Shown here piece after piece: positions 34,914 through 43,509 of a stretch of 45,272 bases of DNA. Position numbers and translations under genes: made by a program. The stretch is from Chloroflexota bacterium (GTDB taxonomy: Bacteria > Chloroflexota > Anaerolineae > Aggregatilineales > J027). The notes beneath the pieces are model-generated. The model saw only the letters and a list, made by a program, of their open reading frames with translations. It did no database searches and had not been told where the DNA came from. The DNA is taken from assembly GCA_003697365.1 (NCBI GenBank), contig RFGP01000028.1, positions 1 to 45,272 on the forward strand. Reading direction: 5' to 3'. The first letter of the stretch is position 1. Each line of letters begins with the position of its first letter.

Positions 34914-35264
34914 TTAGGTGAAACTTCCTACTGCTTCTAATTGCGAATCGTAGATTTTAAAGATTTCATCTAGTCCTGCTAACTCTAACACTTCACGCAC
35001 GCGGTCGCTAGGGCTAGCTAGTCGCAGATCACCTGTGCCTGCCAAATTTTGCACTCGTTTTAAGGCAGCGACGATTTCACGTAACCCTGCGCTACTGATG
35101 TATTCAACGTTTGCTAGGTCTAATACTAAGCGGCTTTTACCATCATCAATAGCAGCATTTAGCGCTTCACCAAGTTTGCCCGCCGTAGTACTATCCACTC
35201 GACCATTTACTTCTAAAAGTGCTACACGTTTGATTTCTTTTGTTGTTATTTGTAAATCATTCAT
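34914..35264 (-). CDS. STAS-domain anti-sigma factor antagonist (RsbV/SpoIIAA-like)
   Basis: 116 residues, the whole being one STAS domain: VALLEVNGRVDSTTAGKLGEAL, then VLDLANVEYISSAGLREIV, in which a Ser of the SSAG loop is the expected phosphorylation site. First gene of the partner-switching operon, followed after 42 bases by the RsbW-STAS fusion. An AAAGGAG (minus strand, about 35306-35312) lies more than 40 bases before the ATG with a perfect hairpin in between, while no good site is near the ATG itself, so translation initiation may be unusual. Confidence 0.94.
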   Translation of the reverse strand: MNDLQITTKEIKRVALLEVNGRVDSTTAGKLGEALNAAIDDGKSRLVLDLANVEYISSAGLREIVAALKRVQNLAGTGDLRLASPSDRVREVLELAGLDEIFKIYDSQLEAVGSFT

Positions 35265-35282
35265 AAACCCAATGCCTGTGTA

Positions 35283-35299
35283 GATTCCATATTGGAATC
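35283..35299. promoter_or_regulatory. 17-bp perfect inverted repeat in leader of STAS operon
   Basis: GATTCCATATTGGAATC has seven-base perfect arms around TAT. It lies between a strong AAAGGAG and the ATG of the STAS gene (minus strand). It could be a repressor operator or an RNA hairpin that loops out to bring the ribosome site nearer the start. Confidence 0.4.
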
Positions 35300-35399
35300 A
35301 CACTTCTCCTTTCATCGGTGGTTAAGCTGAATTCTATAGACTAAACTGAGGACATTATAGTATGGTAGAGGCATTTAGAAAACAGGAGTTGGAAAATCT

Positions 35400-35960
35400 G
35401 TGGAATTGTTATTATCTGTTCCTTTTGGGGCATTTTTATTGGTGTGGGGTTTGGTTTGGGAGCCAAAGCCCAAAACTAAGAAAGACCTAAAGGCTGAAAG
35501 GGCGCTTTTGGCAAGTGGGGAGGAAGATATTTTTGACGATGATCAAGATTTTGACATCTTTGAAAACCTAACACCTAAACAGCAACGAAGCTATTTAAGA
35601 CGAATCGCACAGCGTGTGATTTTATTGTTTTTAGGGATCGTCATTCTTTTAATTGGCTTGGCCCGACAAGGCGGTGCCATAGAAGATGCACAGGCTTTTC
35701 TGCTACTTTTTGCGCTTTATAGTGGGGCGCTGTTAATTGTTCAACGTGCTGAAAAAGCAAGTCGATTGTTGGTATTTTTTGTGATGGCTTTTATCGCTAA
35801 TCTCATTTGGCGTACGGCCATTTATTATGAGCATGAAGCTGAGAATGCATGGGCTATTTTGATGGCTTTGATTGTAAATGGCTTATTTTGGTTGCTGATT
35901 GGCCAGCGCTTCCCGCCCGGCAGCAGCGATAATATCGAGGTTGTAGGTATGGAAGGTTAA
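35400..35960 (+). CDS. Polytopic membrane protein of unknown function
   Basis: 186 residues from a GTG at 35400; AGGAG at 35384-35388 is 11 bases before it. One helix at the N-terminus (LLLSVPFGAFLLVWGLVW), a long charged cytoplasmic segment (KPKTKKDLKAERALL, then acidic EEDIFDDDQDFDIFE) and four further helices from about residue 75 (VILLFLGIVILLIGL, AFLLLFALYSGALLIV, LLVFFVMAFIANLIW, AWAILMALIVNGLFWLLIG). No family recognised. It is followed by a hairpin terminator and convergent with mrp. Confidence 0.78.
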   Translation: MELLLSVPFGAFLLVWGLVWEPKPKTKKDLKAERALLASGEEDIFDDDQDFDIFENLTPKQQRSYLRRIAQRVILLFLGIVILLIGLARQGGAIEDAQAFLLLFALYSGALLIVQRAEKASRLLVFFVMAFIANLIWRTAIYYEHEAENAWAILMALIVNGLFWLLIGQRFPPGSSDNIEVVGMEG

Positions 35961-35985
35961 AAGGGGTGATGTTATTTCACCCCTT
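35961..35985. terminator. Bidirectional terminator between convergent genes
   Basis: AAGGGGTGA (35961-35969) pairs perfectly with TCACCCCTT (35977-35985) around a 7-base loop. On the minus strand it ends in a TTTT run, suiting the mrp transcript; on the plus strand the T-run is poor. Confidence 0.8.
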
Positions 35986-35992
35986 ACGTATC

Positions 35993-37048
35993 TTAAACAA
36001 TATTCAGTGGGATAACGTCAGCGTTTACCATTGCCATAACACTTATTCGTGCAGCAATAGTTTGTGCGAGCTCGCGGAAAGCCTTACCTGCCTCGCTATC
36101 TGGATCAGTGATCGCTATTGGCTTGCCATAATCACCACCTTCGCGCACATTAGCCCGCATTGGGATGCGTCCTAAAAATTGCAAGTGTTTTTCTTCTGCG
36201 AGCTTTTCTCCACCGCCTTCGCCGTAGATTTCCCCAACCATATTCTCTATGATTCCCAATACCGGGACTTTGAGCTTCTCGAACATCGATACTGCACGAC
36301 GGGCATCTTCAACCGCCACGTCTTGCGGTTGGGTGACAATAACAGCACCTGTTAAGGGGACTGATTGAGCCAAACTTAAGGCAGCATCACCAGTTCCGGG
36401 CGGCAAATCCACTATCATATAGTCTAATTGCCCCCATTCAACATCAGAGAAGAATTGGCGAATGGCGCTGTGTAACATAGGGCCACGCCAAATCATAGGT
36501 GTGTTAGGATCGGCTAAAAAGCCCATGCTCATAACCTTTATGCCGTAAGCCTCAAATGGCACCATTTTTTTCACATCATCAACAGTGATGACGCGCGGAC
36601 GAGCAAAGCCTAAGCCAACCATTGTCGGAATATTTGGCCCCAAAACATCAGCATCTAATAAGCCAACACGAGCACCATGTTCTGCAAGGCTTGCTGCTAG
36701 ATTAGTTGCAACAGTGCTCTTACCTACGCCACCTTTTCCGCTGCCAACAGCTATAACGTTCATAATAGGAATGTTGAGATTACCATGAATGCCGCGTGGT
36801 ACATTGGCATCCCACTTAATTTCAACTCGTTCAATGCCTTCGATGGGAAGCAAAGCAGCTTCACAACGAGTTTGGAAAACATCTTTTAATGGGCAAGCAG
36901 GTGTAGTAAGTACAATGGTAAAGCGTGCTACACCATTTTCGATGCTTAAATCTTTCACCATATTGAGTGAAACAATGTCACGGTTGAGCTCTGGTTCGAT
37001 CACGGTGCTAAGTGCTTCCATCACCCGATCATGTAATGGATGTGTCAT
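35993..37048 (-). CDS. mrp: Mrp/NBP35-family ATPase lacking the CxxC cluster motif
   Basis: 351 residues: an N-terminal MIP18/DUF59 domain (about 1-85, with TTPACPLKDVF) and a P-loop ATPase domain with deviant Walker A GSGKGGVGKST, DADVLGPNIPTM and DYMIVDLPPGTGD. Family members bind and transfer 4Fe-4S clusters using a CxxC in the loop after 'GIIENM'. Here that region reads GIIENMVGEIYGEGGGEKLA, with the Cys-containing loop deleted. The only Cys are in the N-terminal domain, so cluster binding must differ or be lost. Related proteins (mitochondrial Ind1/NUBPL) help assemble complex I, which is of interest given the nuo genes at 40.8 kb. A small four-Cys protein is encoded just upstream. Confidence 0.93.
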   Translation of the reverse strand: MTHPLHDRVMEALSTVIEPELNRDIVSLNMVKDLSIENGVARFTIVLTTPACPLKDVFQTRCEAALLPIEGIERVEIKWDANVPRGIHGNLNIPIMNVIAVGSGKGGVGKSTVATNLAASLAEHGARVGLLDADVLGPNIPTMVGLGFARPRVITVDDVKKMVPFEAYGIKVMSMGFLADPNTPMIWRGPMLHSAIRQFFSDVEWGQLDYMIVDLPPGTGDAALSLAQSVPLTGAVIVTQPQDVAVEDARRAVSMFEKLKVPVLGIIENMVGEIYGEGGGEKLAEEKHLQFLGRIPMRANVREGGDYGKPIAITDPDSEAGKAFRELAQTIAARISVMAMVNADVIPLNIV

Positions 37049-37112
37049 GCTTTATCCTCTATGGCTGAATTTTGCAAATTAATATTGATATTATTCTAAC
37101 ATATTCAAAGCG

Positions 37113-37466
37113 CTAACGTACATGATGAATGTCAGGATTATTTGATGCAGATGAATATTCTTTTAGTTCGATGCAAATTGCTTCCCACATTTGTACTAAT
37201 TCTTCGTCTGTATAACGTGATCTCTCTATTACTTGTTGAGCGCAGATGGTGCATCCTCGCATTGCGCGATAATTATGAGGGAAGCACTGTAAGCAGTTGT
37301 TTTGACGTATCATCAGCAGCATAAACGCTAATACTTCAAGATGAGTTTCGTCTTGATGTTGGCAAATACGGTTGACTAATTGTTGCCAAATGGGGCCTCT
37401 AAGATGGCGTAAAGCAGCGATAGAGCGGTAGGGGAATAAAATATCAGTGTCCGATTGATAAAGCAT
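37113..37466 (-). CDS. Small protein with CxxC-x10-CxxC motif
   Basis: 117 residues from the ATG at 37466, chosen because GGAG lies six bases upstream; an ATG at 37478 is in frame. The central region contains CLQCFPHNYRAMRGCTIC, a four-cysteine pattern able to hold zinc or an Fe-S cluster; the rest is helical and predicted soluble, with no signal peptide. No family recognised. It is on the same strand as mrp, ending 64 bases before its start, so the two may be co-transcribed. Confidence 0.75.
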   Translation of the reverse strand: MLYQSDTDILFPYRSIAALRHLRGPIWQQLVNRICQHQDETHLEVLAFMLLMIRQNNCLQCFPHNYRAMRGCTICAQQVIERSRYTDEELVQMWEAICIELKEYSSASNNPDIHHVR

Positions 37467-37575
37467 AAAAATCTCCATTATATTTAATGAGAATTTATAG
37501 CTAGCGCATTTTCTTTTAACTAAATTCTAACAAAATTTGTGGGGCGAGTCTATTGGTATAGTTATGTTGATCCTG

Positions 37576-37604
37576 TTGCTTAGTGACGTTATATAAGCTA
37601 CACT
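37576..37604 (+). promoter_or_regulatory. Candidate sigma-70-type promoter
   Basis: TTGCTT (37576-37581) and TACACT (37599-37604) are separated by exactly 17 bases, upstream of the gene at 37659 and facing it. Confidence 0.45.
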
Positions 37605-37658
37605 ATTGCCGCGCTTGTCCTATTTATTGAAAAATTACCCGGGAGTAACTGCCGGATC

Positions 37659-38846
37659 ATGGAAAATCAACAACAATCTTTGCAGACTCAACCAACGTTT
37701 AACTTATCACCAGCTATTGTTGCGTTTTTAGTGTTGGCTGGTCTTGTAGTGCTTACCGCTTTGTATGTGGTAAATCGTGATATTGAAACAGAAGGCCCTA
37801 CTGTTCTAGAGTCCACTGTGCCACTGCGCTTTGAAAGTGGGGAGGCCCGCTTATCAGGGCGTTATCCTGATGGTTGGCGCTATGAAGAAGTGGATAATAC
37901 CGTTGTCTTTACACCAAGAAATGCACGCACCGATGATCCTACGACAATTATTTTAGCCCATGTAGAGGAGGAGGTTTCACCTGAAGAGTATGCGCGTCGC
38001 ATTGAAGCAAACGCTCTAGCGGTTATCGATGAAACTGATAGCTATGACGCTTTACCTGATGGTGTGATGGTTACAGTACGTGAAGCTGATGAGCTTGAAG
38101 CAAGGCATATTATCTTCAGTGATGGTGAAGGCGGCTTGTTTGTCGCAACTTTGCGCACCGAAGATGTGGATGAATATGCTAGAGAATTAGAATTTATGGC
38201 TCAAACTCTTGATTTCTTGCGGCCTTTGCCTTTAACACAGCGTGCTGAACGTCCTCAGTTTAGCATTGCTTATCCTGAAGGTTTTAGCGATGATCCGCAA
38301 GATGATAGCGCTGTTTTCTTTACTGAAACTGATGATGCGATTGATAATAGCGAATCAATTATTATTCAAATGATCGTTGCTTCACCACTAGAGTTGTTGG
38401 GGCCTGATATGGCGAATGCTTCTCCAACGGAAATTACCTCTTTTATTGGCGATCAACTCACAGGTTCAACGCCAGAAACGAGTGCTTTTGATGTCACACT
38501 TGGTGATTATTCTGGCGCGCGTATGGTGCTTGCTTCTAATTCTAACCCCGATGTTGTGGTTGAATTGACGACACTTGATCTCACAGATGGAAATATTTTG
38601 CTGATTTTGGCCCGCTCAACACGGGATGATTATCCCAAATTAACTGTGACGATTGAGGCAATGGTTGAGAGCTTTGAGTATGCGGGCAGTTCATCAGATG
38701 ATGTTGAAGCAACAAATGATGCTGATCAAGAAGAAGATGAAGCGTCTTCAGAGGAAAATGTTTCTGAGGAAGGAACAGAGGCAGAACCTACGCCCGAATC
38801 TACACAGACACACTCTGAAGAAGATGGTGCACATAGCCAAGAATAG
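37659..38846 (+). CDS. Membrane-anchored protein with two PsbP/DcrB-like modules and acidic tail
   Basis: 395 residues. A short Gln-rich N-terminus and one helix (IVAFLVLAGLVVLTALYVV, about residues 20-38) are followed by two similar modules of about 140 residues. Each opens with a 'YPDGW / YPEGF' phrase (GEARLSGRYPDGWRYEEVDN and RPQFSIAYPEGFSDDPQDD), then 'VVFTPR / AVFFTET', and ends with a 'FMAQTLDFL / AMVESFEYA' helix, as in PsbP/DcrB-like folds. The last 45 residues are low-complexity and strongly acidic (Glu, Asp, Ser, Thr). Function unknown; the layout suggests an exported protein of the outer face of the membrane. Confidence 0.78.
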   Translation: MENQQQSLQTQPTFNLSPAIVAFLVLAGLVVLTALYVVNRDIETEGPTVLESTVPLRFESGEARLSGRYPDGWRYEEVDNTVVFTPRNARTDDPTTIILAHVEEEVSPEEYARRIEANALAVIDETDSYDALPDGVMVTVREADELEARHIIFSDGEGGLFVATLRTEDVDEYARELEFMAQTLDFLRPLPLTQRAERPQFSIAYPEGFSDDPQDDSAVFFTETDDAIDNSESIIIQMIVASPLELLGPDMANASPTEITSFIGDQLTGSTPETSAFDVTLGDYSGARMVLASNSNPDVVVELTTLDLTDGNILLILARSTRDDYPKLTVTIEAMVESFEYAGSSSDDVEATNDADQEEDEASSEENVSEEGTEAEPTPESTQTHSEEDGAHSQE

Positions 38847-38869
38847 CAATACTATTTAGTTGATGATAT

Positions 38870-38904
38870 AGAGCCCATTGTGCCTTGCGGTAACAGTGGG
38901 TTCT
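38870..38904 (+). terminator. Hairpin after acidic-tailed protein gene
   Basis: A stem of about ten to twelve pairs (AGCCCATTGT at 38872-38881 with ACAGTGGGTT at 38893-38902, two G-U pairs) lies between the genes at 37659 and 38983. There is no clean T-run after it, so it may be a weak terminator or a leader structure. Confidence 0.4.
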
Positions 38905-38955
38905 GTTATGCTTGCAGAAGTTTGCTGTAGTAAAGATTTTTAGAAAGGAGTTTTT

Positions 38956-38971
38956 GCACACAAACGTGTGC
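38956..38971 (+). promoter_or_regulatory. Hairpin between Shine-Dalgarno and start of aldehyde dehydrogenase
   Basis: GCACACAAACGTGTGC has six perfect pairs and an AAAC loop. It sits between AAAGGAG (38944-38950) and the ATG at 38983. Without folding the ribosome site is 32 bases from the start; looped out, the distance is about 16. Confidence 0.45.
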
Positions 38972-38982
38972 ATAGAATCCCC

Positions 38983-40470
38983 ATGAGTGATTTAGTGAAA
39001 AATTATATTAATGGTCAATGGGTTGAAGGACATGGTGGTACATTCGTAAGTTTGAATCCGGCCACTGAAGAGCCATTCGCTGAAATTACGCTTTCTACAT
39101 CAGAAGATGTTGATGCTGCGGTTGAAGCAGCAAAAGTGGCTTATAAAACTTGGCGCTTAATGCCTGCTCCTCGACGTGGAGAGCTTTTATTTAAACTTGC
39201 GCGTATTTTGACTGAGCGTAAGGACGAACTCGCGCGTATTGCCACCCAAGAAATGGGAAAAATTTTGGATGAGACCCGTGGCGATGTGCAAGAAGCTATC
39301 GATATGGCCTATTACATGGGCGGTGAAGGTCGGCGCTTGTTTGGATATACCGCACCTGTTGAGATGCCTAATAAATTTGGTATGGCGATCCGTGATAGCG
39401 TAGGCGTTGTTGGACTAATTACTCCTTGGAATTTTCCTGTAGCAGTGCCAAGTTGGAAGATACTTCCCGCGCTTGTTGCTGGTAATACTATTGTTTGGAA
39501 ACCCAGTGAAGATGCACCTGCTACTGCTGCAGCATTTGTTAAGTGCTTTGAAGATGCAGGCTTTCCTGCAGGTGTTATTAATTTGATACAAGGTCATGGC
39601 CAAGTTGGTGAGGTTTTGGTTAAAAACCCACACGTGCGCATTATCTCGTTTACTGGTTCGACAACGACGGGGTTACATGTATATACAATGGCGGCGGCTT
39701 TGGGTAAAAAAGTCACGCTAGAAATGGGCGGCAAAAACGCCATCATTGTGATGGATGATGCGAATTTTGATCTAGCCGTAGAGGCAATCACATGGAGTGC
39801 TTATGGCACGACAGGCCAACGGTGCACGGCGACAAGCCGCCTAATCGTGCAGAAAGGAATTAAGCCTCGCCTGATAGACGCTTTGGTTGAAAAGGCGAAG
39901 ACTATTCGGATAGGCGATGGACTTTTACCAGAAACTACTATGGGGCCCCTAGTGAATCAAAAAGCGTTGGATAAAGTCAGCGGTTATATGCAAGTCGCCG
40001 CAGAAGAGAAAGTAACTGTTTGTGTGGGAGGGAAACGCGCCCGCGAGAAAGGGTACTTCTTTGAACCCACGTTGCTTGATGGCGTAAAGCCTAATATGCG
40101 TTTGGCGCAAGAAGAAATTTTTGGGCCTGTTTTATCGGTAATTGAATTTGAAACGCTGGAAGAAGCTATTGAGATTAATAACGGCGTACCTTTTGGGCTC
40201 TCAAGCAGTATCTTTACAGAAAATGTAAATGTTGCTTTTCGTGCTATACGTGATCTTACTACAGGCATTGTTTATATTAATCATGGGACAACTGGTGCTG
40301 AAATACAGTTTCCATTCGGTGGCACGCGCGGTACAGGTAATGGTATGCGTGAGGCAGGACAAGCTGGCTTAGATAGCTTTACTGAATGGAAGTCGGTTTA
40401 TGTAGATTATAGCGGGCGCTTACAACGCGCTCAGATTGATACAGACGCTATTCTTGGGAAGATTGAGTAG
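38983..40470 (+). CDS. NAD(P)-dependent aldehyde dehydrogenase
   Basis: About 495 residues, standard ALDH length. Motifs in order: TPWNFPVAVPSWK, FTGSTTTG (nucleotide-binding), LEMGGKNAIIVMDDA (general-base Glu), GQRCTATSRL (nucleophilic Cys), EEIFGPVLSV and the late PFGGTRGTGNG. It oxidises an aldehyde to the acid; the sequence resembles semialdehyde dehydrogenases (succinic, alpha-aminoadipic or glutaric type) but the substrate is not fixed. I prefer the ATG at 38983, giving MSDLVKNYINGQW, the usual ALDH opening; an in-frame GTG at 38968 would add five residues. A strong terminator follows. Confidence 0.93.
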   Translation: MSDLVKNYINGQWVEGHGGTFVSLNPATEEPFAEITLSTSEDVDAAVEAAKVAYKTWRLMPAPRRGELLFKLARILTERKDELARIATQEMGKILDETRGDVQEAIDMAYYMGGEGRRLFGYTAPVEMPNKFGMAIRDSVGVVGLITPWNFPVAVPSWKILPALVAGNTIVWKPSEDAPATAAAFVKCFEDAGFPAGVINLIQGHGQVGEVLVKNPHVRIISFTGSTTTGLHVYTMAAALGKKVTLEMGGKNAIIVMDDANFDLAVEAITWSAYGTTGQRCTATSRLIVQKGIKPRLIDALVEKAKTIRIGDGLLPETTMGPLVNQKALDKVSGYMQVAAEEKVTVCVGGKRAREKGYFFEPTLLDGVKPNMRLAQEEIFGPVLSVIEFETLEEAIEINNGVPFGLSSSIFTENVNVAFRAIRDLTTGIVYINHGTTGAEIQFPFGGTRGTGNGMREAGQAGLDSFTEWKSVYVDYSGRLQRAQIDTDAILGKIE

Positions 40471-40483
40471 CTCTGGGCGTGGT

Positions 40484-40524
40484 TAGCTATAGGGAACAAG
40501 GCGTTTTCCTATAGCTATTTTTTT
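40484..40524 (+). terminator. Strong intrinsic terminator
   Basis: TAGCTATAGG (40484-40493) pairs with CCTATAGCTA (40508-40517); three further pairs (one G-U) extend the stem to about 13. A run of seven T follows at 40518-40524. It ends the aldehyde dehydrogenase transcript. Confidence 0.92.
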
Positions 40525-40534
40525 AGAATAAACA

Positions 40535-40562
40535 TTGTGAAAATTAGAATTATTGGTAGAAT
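40535..40562 (+). promoter_or_regulatory. Candidate promoter for iscX-nuo operon
   Basis: TTGTGA (40535-40540) and TAGAAT (40557-40562) are 16 bases apart, lying after the strong terminator and before iscX. The region is AT-rich, so other choices are possible. Confidence 0.3.
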
Positions 40563-40645
40563 GAGAGCAAGCTGCGTTTTAACCAATGTCTAGCATAATG
40601 TTAAATGCTTGTTAAAATATCACCAATATACTAATTGAGAATAGA

Positions 40646-40852
40646 ATGGGTAATGCACTTTATTGGGATTCTACTTATGAAATCGTCCTCAATCTAATGC
40701 GGGCATATCCTATGGTAAATCTAGATACCATAAGCACTAGCCAATTGCTTGAGATGATTTTAGCATTACCAAATTTTGTGGATGAACCCCAACTTGCCAA
40801 TGAGGATTTGTTGGTTGAAATTTTGAGGTTTTGGTATGAGGAGGCCATGTAA
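40646..40852 (+). CDS. iscX: IscX/YfhJ-like Fe-S assembly protein
   Basis: 68 residues, matching the length of E. coli IscX (66) from memory. Shared features are W-D-S near the start, I...L..AYP, a central I....L...I..L, then F.DEP/F.DDP, .NE, and the end IL.FWYEEA. IscX is a small acidic protein that binds IscS and modulates iron supply and cluster assembly. Here it is not in an isc operon: no iscS, iscU, hscA or fdx is near, and its TAA overlaps the ATG of nuoB (TAATG). That coupling suggests a role in loading clusters into the Nuo subunits encoded next. The ribosome site is weak. Confidence 0.85.
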   Translation: MGNALYWDSTYEIVLNLMRAYPMVNLDTISTSQLLEMILALPNFVDEPQLANEDLLVEILRFWYEEAM

Positions 40853-41541
40853 TGTCCAACCATCAATCGTTCGATCTGCATGAGTTGCACGATCCTGAGA
40901 TTCCGATTCCTGAAGGCTTAGAGGGTAGTATCGCTGCTACATCCCTGAGCCGTATTTATAACTGGTCGCGTGCACGTTCCACATGGCCGCTGTTATTTGG
41001 CTTGGCGTGTTGCGCAATTGAGATGATTGCAACTGCTTCATCACGTTATGATATGTCCCGATTTGGCATGGAAGTAATGCGGGCGAGTCCACGTCAAGCT
41101 GACTTGTTGATTGTTTCGGGCACGGTCACAAAGAAAATGGTTGTGCCTATTGTTCGGATTTATAATCAAATGCCTGAGCCCAAATATGTGCTTGCGATGG
41201 GCGCTTGTGCATCAGGGGGTGGACCCTTTAAAGAAGGGTATAATGTCGTTAGCGGCATTGACAAATATATTCCTGTAGATGTGTATGTCCCCGGTTGCCC
41301 GCCAACCCCACAAGCACTCATTTATGGTTTTATGGCGCTACATAAAAAGATGGAAGGGCAGCAGCTTTTCCAACGGAACAGTACTCCATGGTATAGCCGT
41401 GGCCCTGTTGATGAAATTCCGATTCCTATTCTAGGCCCTGACATTATTGATCCCCGCCAAGCCTCATTGTTGCGCCAAGAAGTTGAACGGCAAGCGCAAG
41501 GTGTGGCCATGACCGAAGCACAAGCTGAAGCGGGTGACTAA
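40852..41541 (+). CDS. nuoB: NADH-quinone oxidoreductase subunit B
   Basis: 229 residues. The N2 cluster ligands are visible in GLACCAIEM (adjacent Cys pair), [11 protein letters not shown] and [10 protein letters not shown]. NuoB carries the terminal 4Fe-4S cluster that reduces quinone in the Q-module of complex I. The start overlaps the iscX stop; nuoCD follows after 18 bases with AAAGGAGAC upstream. The C-terminal tail past residue 190 ([23 protein letters not shown]) is longer than in short homologues and likely flexible. No nuoA precedes it, unlike the common nuoA-B-C-D order. Confidence 0.97.
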   Translation: MSNHQSFDLHELHDPEIPIPEGLEGSIAATSLSRIYNWSRARSTWPLLFGLACCAIEMIATASSRYDMSRFGMEVMRASPRQADLLIVSGTVTKKMVVPIVRIYNQMPEPKYVLAMGACASGGGPFKEGYNVVSGIDKYIPVDVYVPGCPPTPQALIYGFMALHKKMEGQQLFQRNSTPWYSRGPVDEIPIPILGPDIIDPRQASLLRQEVERQAQGVAMTEAQAEAGD

Positions 41542-41559
41542 AGGAGACTTTAATACACG

Positions 41560-43431
41560 ATGAGCGATATACAAGAATTTCAATCCAAAGATATAGTCGC
41601 TGATCCGACGCAAGAAGCGCTAAATGTGCTTTCTGAGCGTTTTGGTTCACAAGTAAGCCCCGATGACCGCAAAAATTATACAGGCCTAGTGGTTGATCGA
41701 GATGCTTTGACCGATGTTGCGCGTATTGTACGCGATGAATTGGGCTATGATTATTTGTCGAGTGCTACAGCAGTTGATTATCTAGGGTATGAAGATGGTG
41801 ATTACCTTGAGATGGTTTATCACTGTTATCGCACTACTGGTGGAGCCCCGTTAGTTCTGAAGTCGCGTACGCCGCGTGATGTAGCCACATTGCCTAGTGT
41901 TGTGAGCATTTGGCCGGGAGCAGACTTCCAAGAACGTGAAGCCTATGACTTATATGGGATTTACTTCAATGGGCATCCTAACATGAAGCGCATTCTGTTG
42001 TGGGAAGGCTTTGAGGGGCACCCAATGCGCAAGGATTGGCGCGAGGCTTATTATGAGGAAGAGCATAAACCTTTTGGCTCGCGTTGGCCTGCTGGACATG
42101 TTACTCGTGCAGAGGAATTTAATCCTTTTGGGCGTAATGTAAAATACCCTGAAGGCTTCACAATGGATCAGGCCTATGATGTGTCAGAAGTTGATCATTA
42201 TGAAGGGCTGAATTTAGGTGTACAGATCGAAGGCGGTATTCAAACAGATCGGCTTGTTGTTAATCTTGGGCCACACCACCCCAGTACACATGGTGTGTTT
42301 CGTATGGTGGTTACCCTAAATGGGGAAACAGTCGAAACATTAGAGCCAGTTATGGGGTACTTGCATCGTAATCACGAAAAGATTGGCGAACGTAATACTT
42401 GGGGCATGAATATGCCTTTTACGGATCGCTTGGATTATATTTCTAGCATGAGCAATAACTTAGGGTATGCGCTCGCAGTTGAAGAGCTCATGGCAAAAAG
42501 CGATGTCAAAGGCTTTTCTCAGCCCACTGAAAGAGCTGAACTTATCCGCGTATTGATGGTTGAACTGACACGTTATGTGAGTCATACATGGTCAATTGGC
42601 TTCTTACTCAATGATATGGGGGCCTTCTTTACGCCAGCTTTGTATGGCATTTGGGAACGCGAACTCATTCTTGACTTCTTTGAAGCCACTGCTGGCTCGC
42701 GGATGATGTGCAACTATATGCGTTTTGGCGGGGTTGCTTACGATATTCCTGCTCGTTTACGTGCGCAGGCGATTCTGGAGAATGACGTTATTCGCGACTT
42801 TGATACAATGGACTTCTTGCGCGAGTTAATCTTTGAACGAATGCCGCGTTTTGTGGATGAATATCACAAACTTCTAACGTCTAATGAAATTGTGATTAGT
42901 CGCGCTCAAGGCGTTGGCATTTTGCCACCAGAACTAGCTATTGCTTATAGTACTTCTGGCCCAGTGTTGCGCGGTAGTGGCATTCCCTATGATGTGCGTC
43001 GTGCACAACCGTATAGCATTTATCCAGAGCTTGAATTCGATATTCCTGTTGGACGCAATGGTGATGTCTATGATCGCTATTTGGTACGTTTAGAAGAAAT
43101 GCGCCAAAGTGTTCGCATTTTGCAACAAGTGTACCCACGCTTAAAAGAGACTGCTGGGATGCCTGTTTTTGGCCTTGATGCGTATGCACCTCGTATTTCT
43201 GAAGGCGGCGAAGCCTATGGGCGTGTTGAAAATCCAAAAGGCGAGTTGGGATATTACATCATTGGCCGCCAAGGAAAAGAATACGATCAAAATCCATGGC
43301 GTTATCATGTTCGTGCTCCGAGCTTTATCAACCTCACTGCTCTTGAAGAAATGTGCAAGGGGCATAAAGTCGCTGATATTGTAGTAATCTTAGGTAGCAT
43401 TGACATCGTTTTAGGTGAAGTAGATCGCTAA
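41560..43431 (+). CDS. nuoCD: NADH-quinone oxidoreductase fused subunit C/D
   Basis: 623 residues. Residues about 20-205 are NuoC (30 kDa): [39 protein letters not shown] and [17 protein letters not shown]. Residues about 220-623 are NuoD (49 kDa): [47 protein letters not shown] and the C-terminal [12 protein letters not shown]; the His of the HHPSTHG loop contributes to quinone binding. Such fusions are known from enterobacteria and scattered other groups; many Chloroflexota encode the two parts separately. Together with NuoB and NuoI this completes the Q-module. Confidence 0.97.
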   Translation: MSDIQEFQSKDIVADPTQEALNVLSERFGSQVSPDDRKNYTGLVVDRDALTDVARIVRDELGYDYLSSATAVDYLGYEDGDYLEMVYHCYRTTGGAPLVLKSRTPRDVATLPSVVSIWPGADFQEREAYDLYGIYFNGHPNMKRILLWEGFEGHPMRKDWREAYYEEEHKPFGSRWPAGHVTRAEEFNPFGRNVKYPEGFTMDQAYDVSEVDHYEGLNLGVQIEGGIQTDRLVVNLGPHHPSTHGVFRMVVTLNGETVETLEPVMGYLHRNHEKIGERNTWGMNMPFTDRLDYISSMSNNLGYALAVEELMAKSDVKGFSQPTERAELIRVLMVELTRYVSHTWSIGFLLNDMGAFFTPALYGIWERELILDFFEATAGSRMMCNYMRFGGVAYDIPARLRAQAILENDVIRDFDTMDFLRELIFERMPRFVDEYHKLLTSNEIVISRAQGVGILPPELAIAYSTSGPVLRGSGIPYDVRRAQPYSIYPELEFDIPVGRNGDVYDRYLVRLEEMRQSVRILQQVYPRLKETAGMPVFGLDAYAPRISEGGEAYGRVENPKGELGYYIIGRQGKEYDQNPWRYHVRAPSFINLTALEEMCKGHKVADIVVILGSIDIVLGEVDR

Positions 43432-43446
43432 CGTTTGCTTATAGTA

Positions 43447-43470
43447 CAGCCACTTGTGAAGGAGTGGCTG
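43447..43470 (+). terminator. Intra-operon hairpin (possible attenuator) between nuoCD and nuoI
   Basis: CAGCCACT (43447-43454) pairs perfectly with AGTGGCTG (43463-43470) over an 8-base loop, followed by TTTGACCTTGACT, too poor in T for full termination. It lies in the 78-base gap before nuoI, whose own AGAGGAG ribosome site is further downstream. It may set the nuoI level or protect mRNA ends. Confidence 0.5.
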
Positions 43471-43509
43471 TTTGACCTTGACTGGTGAGCGAGCCAGAGG
43501 AGATTTTGC

